From Flavobacterium psychrophilum (GTDB taxonomy: Bacteria > Bacteroidota > Bacteroidia > Flavobacteriales > Flavobacteriaceae): DNA of 22,434 nt. This document shows positions 8,637-16,569 of this stretch, piece by piece. The DNA lies in contig CAMDQL010000023.1 of NCBI GenBank assembly GCA_945905915.1, positions 1-22,434 on the forward strand. Reading direction: 5' to 3'. How positions within the stretch are numbered: position 1 is the stretch's first letter; the number at the start of each line of letters is the position of its first letter. The notes under the pieces are model-generated. The model was not told the origin of the DNA and made no database searches. It saw only the letters and a program-made list of their open reading frames with translations. Both the position numbers and the translations under genes were made by a program.

Positions 8637-9332
8637 TTAAATTAAATCCCAAAGTGCATCTTTAGGGGGAGAAGCTATAAATGTAAAAATTTCTTTTGAT
8701 ACTGGGTGCTTAAGTACTAATTTTTTTGCATGTAAGTGAATACCACCATCCGGATTGCTTCTGTCAAAACCATATTTCAAGTCGCCTTTAATTGGGCAAC
8801 CAATCGCCTGGAACTGTGCTCTTATTTGGTGATGTCTGCCTGTATGCAAATCAATTTCTAAAACAAAATAATGGTCAAGTTTTTTTATAATTTGATACGA
8901 AAGACTTGCTGGTTTGCTTTCTGGAACTTCTTTAATATGAGCTCTTGAGGTATTGTTTTTTGAATTCCGTTTTAAGAAGTGAGTAAGTGTATCTTTCTCC
9001 TTAGAAGGATAGTTTTTAACTACTGCCCAATATGTTTTTTGTGTCTCTCTATTTTTAAACGAAGCGTTTAATCGTTCTAGTGCTTTTGAGGTCTTTGCAA
9101 AAATAACTACTCCAGATGTTGGACGGTCTAAACGGTGCACAACACCCAAAAATACATCACCTGGTTTGCTGTATTTTTCTTTGATATATTCTTTAACTAC
9201 ATCAGATAATGGTTTATCGCCGGTTTTATCGCCTTGAATAATATCACCCACACGTTTATTAACAACGATGATGTGATTATCCTCATGAAGAATTTGTAGG
9301 TTTGATTTATTTGAAATTATTTTTTCAGTCAA
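8637..9332 (-). CDS. RluA-family pseudouridine synthase, short form without S4 domain
   Basis: Isomerises uridine to pseudouridine in rRNA or tRNA; the target cannot be told from sequence. The signature HRLDRPTSG is at residues 66-74 with the catalytic Asp at 69. The family motifs TGRHHQIRAQ (164-173) and IKGDLKYG (181-188) follow. At 231 aa it lacks the N-terminal S4 RNA-binding domain of RluC/RluD and is closest in layout to short RluA/TruC-like proteins. The start is TTG at 9332: an in-frame TAG lies two codons upstream and no ATG occurs before the conserved LHEDNHIIVVNK. It lies 25 bp after panB on the same strand, so it is probably co-transcribed. Confidence 0.9.
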   Translation of the reverse strand: MTEKIISNKSNLQILHEDNHIIVVNKRVGDIIQGDKTGDKPLSDVVKEYIKEKYSKPGDVFLGVVHRLDRPTSGVVIFAKTSKALERLNASFKNRETQKTYWAVVKNYPSKEKDTLTHFLKRNSKNNTSRAHIKEVPESKPASLSYQIIKKLDHYFVLEIDLHTGRHHQIRAQFQAIGCPIKGDLKYGFDRSNPDGGIHLHAKKLVLKHPVSKEIFTFIASPPKDALWDLI

Positions 9333-9357
9333 AATGTACTAATTAAGCGCCGCCAGT

Positions 9358-10176
9358 TTAATATTGTTCATTTACATTTGGAAAATCTTTTGATTTCACA
9401 TCGGTAACATATTGACCAATTGCAGTAGACATCTCTTCAAATAAATTCATATAACGTCTTAAAAATCTTGGACTAAATTCGTGAGTCATTCCAATCATGT
9501 CATGTAATACCAAGACTTGACCATCAACTCCGCCTCCTGCACCAATTCCAATAACGGGAATAGAGATGCTTTGAGCTACTTTTTCAGCCAAATGTGCTGG
9601 AATTTTTTCTAATACCAATGCAAAACAACCGAGTTTTTCAAGCATTTTTGCATCTTCTAATAGCTTTTCTGCTTCAGCATCTTCTTTAGCTCTAACAGAA
9701 TAAGTTCCAAATTTATAAATCGATTGTGGGGTTAAGCCTAAATGTCCCATAACAGGAATACCTGCATTCAATATTTTTTTTATGGAAGCAGCAATTTCGC
9801 TTCCGCCTTCAAGTTTTACAGCATGTCCGCCACTTTCTTTCATAATACGAATAGAAGATCGAAGCGCTTCTTTTGGATCCGATTGATAACTTCCAAACGG
9901 TAAATCAACTACAACTAAAGCTCTTTCGCAAGCTCTAACCACACTTGAAGCGTGATATATCATTTGATCAAGCGTAATAGGTAATGTAGTTTCGTGTCCA
10001 GCCATTACATTACTCGCAGAATCACCAACGAGAATAACATCAACTCCTGCAGCGTCTACAATTTTAGCCATTGTAAAATCATAGGCAGTTAGCATAGAAA
10101 TCTTCTCACCATTGATTTTCATATCAATTAATGATTTTGTGGTAATTCTTTTGTAATCTTTTTTTGCTACAGACAT
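9358..10176 (-). CDS. panB: 3-methyl-2-oxobutanoate hydroxymethyltransferase (PanB)
   Basis: First committed step of pantothenate/CoA synthesis: transfers a hydroxymethyl group from 5,10-methylene-THF to 2-oxoisovalerate to give ketopantoate. A TIM-barrel enzyme of 272 aa, normal length. By alignment with E. coli PanB, the Mg ligands D52 (VGDSAS), D91 (VVDLPFGSY) and E123 (KLEGG) and the likely catalytic E190 (LVLEKIPA) are all present, as is [10 protein letters not shown] (143-152). The ATG at 10176 follows a TAATTTTG promoter box with a leader of about 16 nt. It heads the leftward operon with the RluA-like and membrane-protein genes. panC and panD are not in the window. Confidence 0.96.
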   Translation of the reverse strand: MSVAKKDYKRITTKSLIDMKINGEKISMLTAYDFTMAKIVDAAGVDVILVGDSASNVMAGHETTLPITLDQMIYHASSVVRACERALVVVDLPFGSYQSDPKEALRSSIRIMKESGGHAVKLEGGSEIAASIKKILNAGIPVMGHLGLTPQSIYKFGTYSVRAKEDAEAEKLLEDAKMLEKLGCFALVLEKIPAHLAEKVAQSISIPVIGIGAGGGVDGQVLVLHDMIGMTHEFSPRFLRRYMNLFEEMSTAIGQYVTDVKSKDFPNVNEQY

Positions 10177-10198
10177 TTTTCGACTATTTTTGAAGAAA

Positions 10199-10206
10199 CA
10201 AAATTA
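10199..10206 (-). promoter_or_regulatory. -7 promoter box of panB
   Basis: Read on the - strand this is TAATTTTG, an exact TAnnTTTG match, 23 bp upstream of the panB ATG. It lies in the 61-bp divergent gap with the gene at 10238. Confidence 0.65.
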
Positions 10207-10237
10207 ACTTTTAAAAACTTATAATAAAAACCAAATC

Positions 10238-10672
10238 ATGAAGAATTTACTTTTTACGCTATTATTTTTCATTTGTATATCATTAAACGCTCAGGATTTA
10301 TATCCAAAAAAAATTATAGATGACTTTTTCGTTGCCTTCCATGCCAAGGATACAATTACATTAAAAGAATTGTGTCATCCTGAAATAATTATGCAAACTA
10401 TTGCAAATACAAAAGAGGGTAACAAAATTGAAACAAATGAATTTTCTGCCTTTTTAAAATCTATTGCTTCAATACCTGCAAACATGAAATTTGAGGAGCG
10501 AATTTTAAATAAAAATATTCAAATCGATGGAAATTTAGCCCATATTTGGACACCTTATGAATTTTACATCAATGATCAGCTCAGTCATGTGGGAGCCAAT
10601 TCGTTTACATTATATAATGAAAATGGTAAATGGCAAATTATCCATTTAATTGATACTCGTAGAAAAAAATAA
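10238..10672 (+). CDS. Small secreted NTF2-like (SnoaL/lumazine-binding-like) protein
   Basis: The product is 144 aa. Residues 1-18 form a signal peptide (MKNLLFTLLFFICISLNA, cleavage before QDLYP), so it is probably periplasmic. The mature part fits the NTF2-like cone fold: an N-terminal helix with FFVAFHAKDTITLKELCHPEI, then strands ending in HIWTPYEFYINDQLSHVGANSFTLY and NGKWQIIHLIDTRRKK. Families of this shape (DUF4440, SnoaL, lumazine-binding-like) are mostly of unknown role or bind small ligands. I see no catalytic residues that would fix a reaction. It is divergent from panB. No strong -7 box is seen; TAACTTTT at 10205-10212 is the nearest candidate and would overlap the panB box. Confidence 0.85.
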   Translation: MKNLLFTLLFFICISLNAQDLYPKKIIDDFFVAFHAKDTITLKELCHPEIIMQTIANTKEGNKIETNEFSAFLKSIASIPANMKFEERILNKNIQIDGNLAHIWTPYEFYINDQLSHVGANSFTLYNENGKWQIIHLIDTRRKK

Positions 10673-10684
10673 TTTTCAAAATAA

Positions 10685-10715
10685 AGAGTTAATATCTAAA
10701 CTCTCAGTATATTTG
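10685..10715 (+). promoter_or_regulatory. Promoter with 6-bp inverted repeat, probably for kup
   Basis: TATATTTG (10708-10715) is an exact -7 box. The -33 position is occupied by an inverted repeat, AGAGTT (10685-10690) / AACTCT (10699-10704), instead of a TTG. If it serves kup, the leader would be about 135 nt, much longer than the 10-30 nt implied for most other genes here. A separate small transcript is possible. Confidence 0.5.
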
Positions 10716-10855
10716 CAGTCGAAAAATAGAATACCAAATAATTGTATTAGCTCCAATAAAAATTAATTCAGGATTATTAAATTCAGAATTGACTTCTTGA
10801 ACTCTTATATTTTTTTTATTCTAAACAAAAAGTTAGCTAATTATTTTCCAATTTT

Positions 10856-12814
10856 ATGGGACATTCAACTACACAAAAAGTTACAGCAGCCACATTATTA
10901 GTAGCCTTAGGGATTATTTACGGAGATATAGGAACAAGTCCTTTATATGTAATGAAGGCTATCGTTGATAAACGAGCAATTTCTGAATTATTAGTTTATG
11001 GAGGCATTTCATGTGTTTTTTGGACATTGACTTTTCAAACTACTTTTAAATATATTATTTTAACACTTAACGCTGATAACCATGGAGAGGGAGGCGTTTT
11101 TTCGTTATATGCATTAGTAAAACGATTTGGAAAAGGGCGTTTAATAATTCCTACCATTTTAGGGGCGGCAACTTTATTAGCCGATGGTATCATTACACCT
11201 CCATTTACTGTAGCTTCAGCAGTTGAAGGTCTTGAAGTAATATTTCCAGATATTCCTACCATACCAATTGTAATTGCAATCCTATCGGGAATATTTTTAT
11301 TTCAACGCTTTGGAACTCAAAAAGTAGGGTTCTTTTTCGGACCAACCATGGTGATTTGGTTCTCGATGTTATTTATTTTAGGTTTTTCACAAATTATTAA
11401 TCATCCTGAAATATTAAAATGTTTAAATCCAATGTATGCCTATCGCTTATTAGTTGAATATCCTCAAGGATTTTGGTTATTAGGTGCTGTTTTTCTTTGT
11501 ACTACTGGAGCTGAAGCGTTATATTCAGACTTAGGTCATTGCGGAAAAAGTAACATTAGAATTACATGGATTTTCGTGAAAATATGCTTGGTTGTTAATT
11601 ATTTAGGACAAGGTGCATGGTTGATGTCGGAGCAAAACAACTTCTTAATGGGTAGAAATCCATTTTTTAAAATTATGCCCGATTGGTTCTTGCTTTTTGG
11701 TATTGCAATTGCAACAATGGCTGCAATCATTGCCTCTCAAGCGTTGATTAGTGGTTCGTTTACATTGATTAACGAAGCGATTTCCTTGAACTTTTGGCCA
11801 AGAGTTACCTTAAAAAATCCTACAAATAATAAGGGACAAATATACATTCCGTCCATTAATTTAATTCTTTGGGTAGGTTGTGTGGCAATGATTTTATATT
11901 TTAAAAATTCGGAGCATATGGAAGCAGCTTATGGCTTAGCAATTACGCTGGCTATGATGATGACTACTTTGTTACTGATGTATTATTTGTATTATAGATT
12001 GCGTTTTAATAGGTATATTATTTTAATAATTTTCTTGCTTTTTGCTTTTATTGAAGTTTCTTTCTTTATCGCTAATATGAAAAAATTTCCAGAAGGAGGA
12101 TTTGTAACCATAATAATTTCGGGAATATTTTTTGCAGTAATGTATATTATTTTCTTCGGAAGACAATTGAATAATAAATTTACTAAATATGTTCCTCTAA
12201 GTAATTACAGAGATTTATTAGTTGAATTGTCTAGTGATACAACGTATACTAAATATGCTACTCACTTAGTATATTTAACAAAAGCAGACAAAATTTCTGA
12301 AATTGAAGAAAAAATTATGAAGTCTATTTTTGCTAAAAAACCAAAACGTGCCGATGTGTATTGGTTTTTACACATTAATAGAACCGAAGAGCCTTTTACC
12401 TTAGATTACGAGGTAATTGAATTGATTAACGACAAAGTAATTAAAGTAAATATCAATGCAGGTTTTAGAGTGCAGCCTAAAGTTGAATTATATTTTAAAA
12501 ACATCATTAAAGAGTTAGTTGAAAATAAAGAATTAGACCTACACATTCGACCAGATGGTTCTTCAAAATATAATGCTGAACCCGATTTTAAATTTGTGGT
12601 TTTAGAAAAATTCATTTCATTTGAAAACGTATTTTCTTTCAAAGAAGGTTTCTTGTTGAATTCTTATTTTAGTTTGAAAGGATTTGGAGTTTCTGATGAA
12701 AAGGCGTTTGGATTAGATAAGAGTGATGTTGTTGTAGAAGAAATTCCATTAATCTTTCATCCAGTAACCGATTTAGTTTTGAAAAGAAAGCTTCATATTA
12801 AAAATGAGGAATAA
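10856..12814 (+). CDS. kup: Kup-type potassium uptake protein
   Basis: Secondary K+/H+ symporter of the KUP/HAK/KT family in the inner membrane. The 652 aa include the family signature GDIGTSPLY at residues 23-31, DNHGEGGVFSLYAL (about 73-86), LLADGIITPP (about 104-113) and roughly twelve hydrophobic helices to about residue 440. A cytoplasmic C-terminal domain of about 200 residues follows (YWFLHINRTEEPFTLDYEV near 500). ATG at 10856 gives the expected MGHSTTQKVTAATLLVALG. It is convergent with sdaA, with 30 bp between the two genes and no clear terminator. Confidence 0.95.
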   Translation: MGHSTTQKVTAATLLVALGIIYGDIGTSPLYVMKAIVDKRAISELLVYGGISCVFWTLTFQTTFKYIILTLNADNHGEGGVFSLYALVKRFGKGRLIIPTILGAATLLADGIITPPFTVASAVEGLEVIFPDIPTIPIVIAILSGIFLFQRFGTQKVGFFFGPTMVIWFSMLFILGFSQIINHPEILKCLNPMYAYRLLVEYPQGFWLLGAVFLCTTGAEALYSDLGHCGKSNIRITWIFVKICLVVNYLGQGAWLMSEQNNFLMGRNPFFKIMPDWFLLFGIAIATMAAIIASQALISGSFTLINEAISLNFWPRVTLKNPTNNKGQIYIPSINLILWVGCVAMILYFKNSEHMEAAYGLAITLAMMMTTLLLMYYLYYRLRFNRYIILIIFLLFAFIEVSFFIANMKKFPEGGFVTIIISGIFFAVMYIIFFGRQLNNKFTKYVPLSNYRDLLVELSSDTTYTKYATHLVYLTKADKISEIEEKIMKSIFAKKPKRADVYWFLHINRTEEPFTLDYEVIELINDKVIKVNINAGFRVQPKVELYFKNIIKELVENKELDLHIRPDGSSKYNAEPDFKFVVLEKFISFENVFSFKEGFLLNSYFSLKGFGVSDEKAFGLDKSDVVVEEIPLIFHPVTDLVLKRKLHIKNEE

Positions 12815-12844
12815 TTGATTAGTTATATTTTAAAGATTAAATAT

Positions 12845-14260
12845 TTAACAATCGGACATATTAACTGCAACAGCTAAACCACCTTCAGACGTTTCTTTGT
12901 ATTTTGTATTCATATCTTTTGCCGTTTGCCACATGGTGTCAATGACTTTATCTAGAGGTACTTTCGCATTTAATGCATCGGTTTCTAATGCCAGTTCGGC
13001 AGCATTAATTGCTTTTATAGCACCCATGGTATTTCGTTCTATACAAGGAATTTGAACCAATCCACCAATTGGATCACAAGTTAATCCCAAGTGATGTTCC
13101 ATAGCAATTTCAGCTGCCATTGCAACTTGCGCTGGGGTTCCGCCCATTAATTCACATAACGCAGCTGCGGCCATGGCACTTGATACTCCAATTTCGGCTT
13201 GACAACCACCCATTGCAGCAGAAATAGTTGCTCCTTTTTTGAAAATAGCACCTATTTGACCAGCAACCATCAAAAATTGTTTGATTTCTTTTTCGCCCGC
13301 TTCATGGTTTTCAATTACCAAATAATACATTAACACAGCCGGAATTACTCCTGCACTTCCATTGGTAGGAGCAGTTACAACACGACCTAATGAAGCGTTA
13401 ACTTCATTTACAGCTAAGGCAAAACAACTTACCCATTTGAGTATTTGACGAAACTTGACTTCAGTTTGTCTGATAATTTGCAACCAAGAATACGGGTCTT
13501 CATAAGGTAAAACACCGATTAAATTTATATGCATATCATACGCTCTTCTGCGCACATTCAATCCACCAGGAAGAATTCCTTCTGAATGGCAACCAATGTA
13601 CATGCATTCGAGCATCGTATCCCAAATGCGAAGCAATTCGTTGTGAATTTCTTCTTCACTTCGCATGGTTTTCTCATTTTCATAAACTATTTCAGAAATA
13701 TTTTTATTTTCGGCTAAACAAAAAGCCAATAATTCATCTGCTTTTTCAATAGGAAATGGAAAAGTATGTAAAATTTCTTCTTTATGATGGTCTTCTTTTT
13801 CTTTTACAACAAATCCACCACCAATTGAATAATATGTTTCAGAAAATGTTTCTGTATCGGTTTTGGCTGTAAAAGTTATTCCGTTAGCATGAAATGGTAA
13901 AAAGTTTTTATTAAAAATAATATCAGTTTCAAAACAGAAAGGAATTATGATTTCATTACCTATAAAAATTTCTTTTTTATTTTTAATTGCCGAAATAATC
14001 ACATCAATGCTTTCTACAGGAATATATACTGGATCAGCACCGCTTAAACCAAGCATTACGGCTAAATCTGTTGCATGTCCTTTTCCAGTTAAAGATAAAG
14101 AGCCGTATAAATCTACTTTTACTCCAATTACATTATCTATTAGATTGCGGTTGCGCAATTCCTTTAAAAATTGTTCGGCAGCACGCCAAGGACCTAAGGT
14201 GTGAGAACTCGAAGGGCCAACTCCAATTTTTAGCATATCAAAAACAGAAATACATTCCAT
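12845..14260 (-). CDS. sdaA: L-serine ammonia-lyase, single-chain iron-sulfur type
   Basis: Deaminates L-serine to pyruvate and ammonia using a [4Fe-4S] cluster, with no PLP. The N-terminal beta domain starts with [21 protein letters not shown] (residues 5-25) and the alpha domain begins near 190. Cluster cysteines by alignment are C353 (GGCQAEIG), C395 (LTCDPIGG) and C406 (IPCIERN). The protein ends in Cys (NMSDC, C471). A C-terminal Cys caps the cluster in the Legionella enzyme ('tail in mouth'), so the same arrangement is likely here. The length, 471 aa, is normal. The ATG at 14260 follows a perfect TATATTTG box. It is divergent from dnaK and no serine transporter is adjacent. Confidence 0.95.
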   Translation of the reverse strand: MECISVFDMLKIGVGPSSSHTLGPWRAAEQFLKELRNRNLIDNVIGVKVDLYGSLSLTGKGHATDLAVMLGLSGADPVYIPVESIDVIISAIKNKKEIFIGNEIIIPFCFETDIIFNKNFLPFHANGITFTAKTDTETFSETYYSIGGGFVVKEKEDHHKEEILHTFPFPIEKADELLAFCLAENKNISEIVYENEKTMRSEEEIHNELLRIWDTMLECMYIGCHSEGILPGGLNVRRRAYDMHINLIGVLPYEDPYSWLQIIRQTEVKFRQILKWVSCFALAVNEVNASLGRVVTAPTNGSAGVIPAVLMYYLVIENHEAGEKEIKQFLMVAGQIGAIFKKGATISAAMGGCQAEIGVSSAMAAAALCELMGGTPAQVAMAAEIAMEHHLGLTCDPIGGLVQIPCIERNTMGAIKAINAAELALETDALNAKVPLDKVIDTMWQTAKDMNTKYKETSEGGLAVAVNMSDC

Positions 14261-14282
14261 AAATCCTATAAATTAGTTATTA

Positions 14283-14290
14283 CAAATATA
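14283..14290 (-). promoter_or_regulatory. -7 promoter box of sdaA
   Basis: TATATTTG on the - strand, an exact consensus match, 23 bp upstream of the sdaA ATG, implying a leader of about 16 nt. Confidence 0.7.
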
Positions 14291-14402
14291 ATTAGGAATT
14301 CACAATTAACGCCATTTAATCTAGTTTTATCGTAATATTTCATACTATTTTTTTATTTTTTAGCAATAAAAGTCAATTACTACTTTTTTAAATTAATAAC
14401 TG

Positions 14403-14450
14403 CTGTCATGTTGTCAGTTATTTTCGGCTGACAAATGTTATTTTCTGTCA
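14403..14450 (+). promoter_or_regulatory. Cluster of TGTCA/TGACA half-sites upstream of dnaK
   Basis: TGTCA at 14404 and 14412, TGACA at 14429 and TGTCA at 14446. The last three start exactly 17 bp apart. The middle pair forms a perfect inverted repeat TTGTCAG (14411-14417) / CTGACAA (14428-14434) with a 10-bp spacer. It lies about 50-95 bp upstream of the predicted dnaK transcript start, where an activator of a -24/-12 promoter would bind. Confidence 0.6.
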
Positions 14451-14470
14451 ATTTTCCTTATTTTTTGATA

Positions 14471-14486
14471 TGGCATAAAACTTGAA
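14471..14486 (+). promoter_or_regulatory. -24/-12 (sigma-54-like) promoter motif of dnaK
   Basis: TGGCAT-N5-TTGAA has the exact spacing of the sigma-54 consensus TGGCAC-N5-TTGCA, with GG conserved at -24 and one deviation (GA for GC) at -12. The start would fall near 14497, about 40 nt before the dnaK ATG. No TAnnTTTG box lies in the 100 bp before dnaK, unlike most other genes in the window. Confidence 0.5.
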
Positions 14487-14536
14487 ATAAAAGAATTGAG
14501 TTTAAAATTGAACTATAAAATTTAATAAGTATAAAA

Positions 14537-16423
14537 ATGAGTAAAATTATTGGAATCGACTTAGGAACAACCAACTCATGTGTGGCTGTTATGGAAGGTG
14601 GAGAACCTGTTGTAATTGCCAATTCAGAAGGTAAAAGAACTACACCATCTGTTATTGCCTTTGTAGAAGGTGGCGAAATCAAAGTTGGAGATCCAGCAAA
14701 AAGACAAGCAGTAACAAACCCAACAAAAACGATTGCTTCTATCAAACGTTTTATGGGTAACAAGTACACTGAAAGTGCAAAAGAAGCTTCAACAGTAGCT
14801 TATAAAGTAGTCAAAGGGGACAACGATACACCACGTGTTGATATCGATGGTCGTTTATATACACCACAAGAATTGTCTGCAATGACACTTCAAAAAATGA
14901 AAAAAACAGCCGAAGATTATTTAGGTCATTCAGTTACTGAAGCAGTTATTACTGTTCCAGCATACTTTAACGATGCACAACGTCAGGCTACAAAAGAAGC
15001 AGGCGAAATTGCAGGTTTAAAAGTAATGCGTATCATTAATGAGCCTACAGCAGCAGCTTTAGCTTATGGATTAGACAAACAAGGTAAAGACCAAAAAATT
15101 GCGGTTTACGATTTAGGTGGAGGTACATTTGATATTTCTGTCTTAGAATTAGGAGACGGTGTTTTTGAAGTTTTATCTACAAATGGAGATACACACTTAG
15201 GAGGAGATGATTTTGACCAAGTAATTATCGATTGGTTAGCAAATGATTTCAATACTACTGAAGGTGTTGATTTGCGTAAAGACCCAATGGCATTACAACG
15301 TTTAAAAGAAGCAGCTGAGAAAGCTAAAATTGAATTATCAGCTTCTGCTCAAACTGAAATCAACTTACCATACGTTACTGCTACGGCTTCTGGACCAAAA
15401 CACTTAGTGCAAACGTTAACAAGAGCAAAATTTGAACAATTAGCTGAAACTTTAGTAAAACGTTCTATGGAACCTGTTGCTAAAGCATTAAAAGACGCTG
15501 GTTTATCAGTTTCTGATATTGACGAAGTAATCTTAGTAGGAGGTTCAACTCGTATTCCTGTTATCCAAGAGCAAGTGGAGAAATTCTTCGGTAAAAAACC
15601 ATCAAAAGGAGTTAATCCTGATGAAGTAGTAGCAATTGGAGCGGCTATTCAAGGTGGGGTTTTAACGGGTGAAGTAAAAGACGTATTATTATTAGACGTT
15701 ACACCTCTTTCATTAGGTATTGAAACAATGGGAAGTGTAATGACAAAATTAATTGAGTCAAACACTACTATTCCAACAAGAAAATCACAAGTTTTCTCAA
15801 CAGCAGCAGATAACCAACCATCGGTAGAAATCCATGTTATTCAAGGAGAAAGACCAATGGCAAATGATAACAAAACAATTGGTCGTTTCCATTTAGACGG
15901 AATTCCACCAGCACCAAGAGGAGTTCCTCAAATTGAAGTAACATTTGATATTGATGCAAATGGTATCATTAAAGTATCGGCTACTGATAAAGGAACAGGC
16001 AAATCGCATGACATTCGTATTGAAGCTTCTTCAGGATTGACTCCAGAAGAAATTGAAAAAATGAAAAAAGATGCTGAATTAAATGCTGAAGCTGATAAAT
16101 TAGCTAAAGAAAGAGCAGATAAGTTAAACGAAGCTGATTCAATGATTTTCCAAACAGAAAGTCAATTGAAAGAAATAGGTGATAAATTAACTGCTGAACA
16201 CAAAACAGCAATTGAGTATGCATTAACTGAATTGAAAATGGGTCATGAAACACAAGATTTAGACGCTATTCAAAAAGGTTTAGATAACGTTAACGCAGCT
16301 TGGAAAATTGCTACAGAAGAGATGTACAAATCACAAGAGCAAGGTGAAGCTGCACAAGCAGAACCTCAAGCAAATGCTTCTGGAGATCAAACTCAAGATG
16401 TAGATTTTGAAGAAGTGAAATAA
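14537..16423 (+). CDS. dnaK: Molecular chaperone DnaK (Hsp70)
   Basis: Cytoplasmic ATP-driven chaperone. The product is 628 aa and complete: actin-like ATPase domain from the N-terminus (GIDLGTTNS at 6-14, [15 protein letters not shown] near 142-156, [10 protein letters not shown] near 193-202, GGSTRIP near 337-343), hydrophobic linker [11 protein letters not shown] near 384-394, substrate-binding beta domain to about 500, alpha-helical lid and a flexible acidic tail rich in Q/A ending DVDFEEVK. It carries the segment in subdomain IB typical of Gram-negative DnaK. Neither dnaJ nor grpE is adjacent, so the gene is transcribed alone, from a distinctive upstream region (14403-14486) to the terminator at 16447-16478. 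Confidence 0.98.
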   Translation: MSKIIGIDLGTTNSCVAVMEGGEPVVIANSEGKRTTPSVIAFVEGGEIKVGDPAKRQAVTNPTKTIASIKRFMGNKYTESAKEASTVAYKVVKGDNDTPRVDIDGRLYTPQELSAMTLQKMKKTAEDYLGHSVTEAVITVPAYFNDAQRQATKEAGEIAGLKVMRIINEPTAAALAYGLDKQGKDQKIAVYDLGGGTFDISVLELGDGVFEVLSTNGDTHLGGDDFDQVIIDWLANDFNTTEGVDLRKDPMALQRLKEAAEKAKIELSASAQTEINLPYVTATASGPKHLVQTLTRAKFEQLAETLVKRSMEPVAKALKDAGLSVSDIDEVILVGGSTRIPVIQEQVEKFFGKKPSKGVNPDEVVAIGAAIQGGVLTGEVKDVLLLDVTPLSLGIETMGSVMTKLIESNTTIPTRKSQVFSTAADNQPSVEIHVIQGERPMANDNKTIGRFHLDGIPPAPRGVPQIEVTFDIDANGIIKVSATDKGTGKSHDIRIEASSGLTPEEIEKMKKDAELNAEADKLAKERADKLNEADSMIFQTESQLKEIGDKLTAEHKTAIEYALTELKMGHETQDLDAIQKGLDNVNAAWKIATEEMYKSQEQGEAAQAEPQANASGDQTQDVDFEEVK

Positions 16424-16446
16424 TTAGTTAATCTTTATAATTATTA

Positions 16447-16478
16447 AAACCGAGTCAGCAATGATTCGGTTTTTTTTA
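16447..16478 (+). terminator. Rho-independent terminator of dnaK
   Basis: Stem AAAACCGAGTCA (16447-16458) / TGATTCGGTTTT (16463-16474) with one G-U wobble, loop GCAA, followed by a T-run to 16478. Confidence 0.92.
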
Positions 16479-16507
16479 TTTCAAATTATAAAAATTGAAT
16501 GAAATAG

Positions 16508-16541
16508 AAATAAAATGAGCTCGATATTAATCGAGCTCATT
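16508..16541 (-). terminator. Terminator of the leftward metalloprotease gene
   Basis: Perfect 12-bp inverted repeat AATGAGCTCGAT (16514-16525) / ATCGAGCTCATT (16530-16541), loop ATTA. On the - strand it is followed by the T-rich sequence TTATTTC. It lies 29 bp beyond the metalloprotease stop and faces the dnaK terminator, so the two convergent units are insulated. Confidence 0.8.
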
Positions 16542-16569
16542 ACTATAAATCAAAATATAGATGAATAGA

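Noticed and set aside
13947..14262. Rightward frames of 63-85 codons opposite the start of sdaA
   Set aside because: They are antisense shadows of a well-supported gene, without family resemblance or a promoter.
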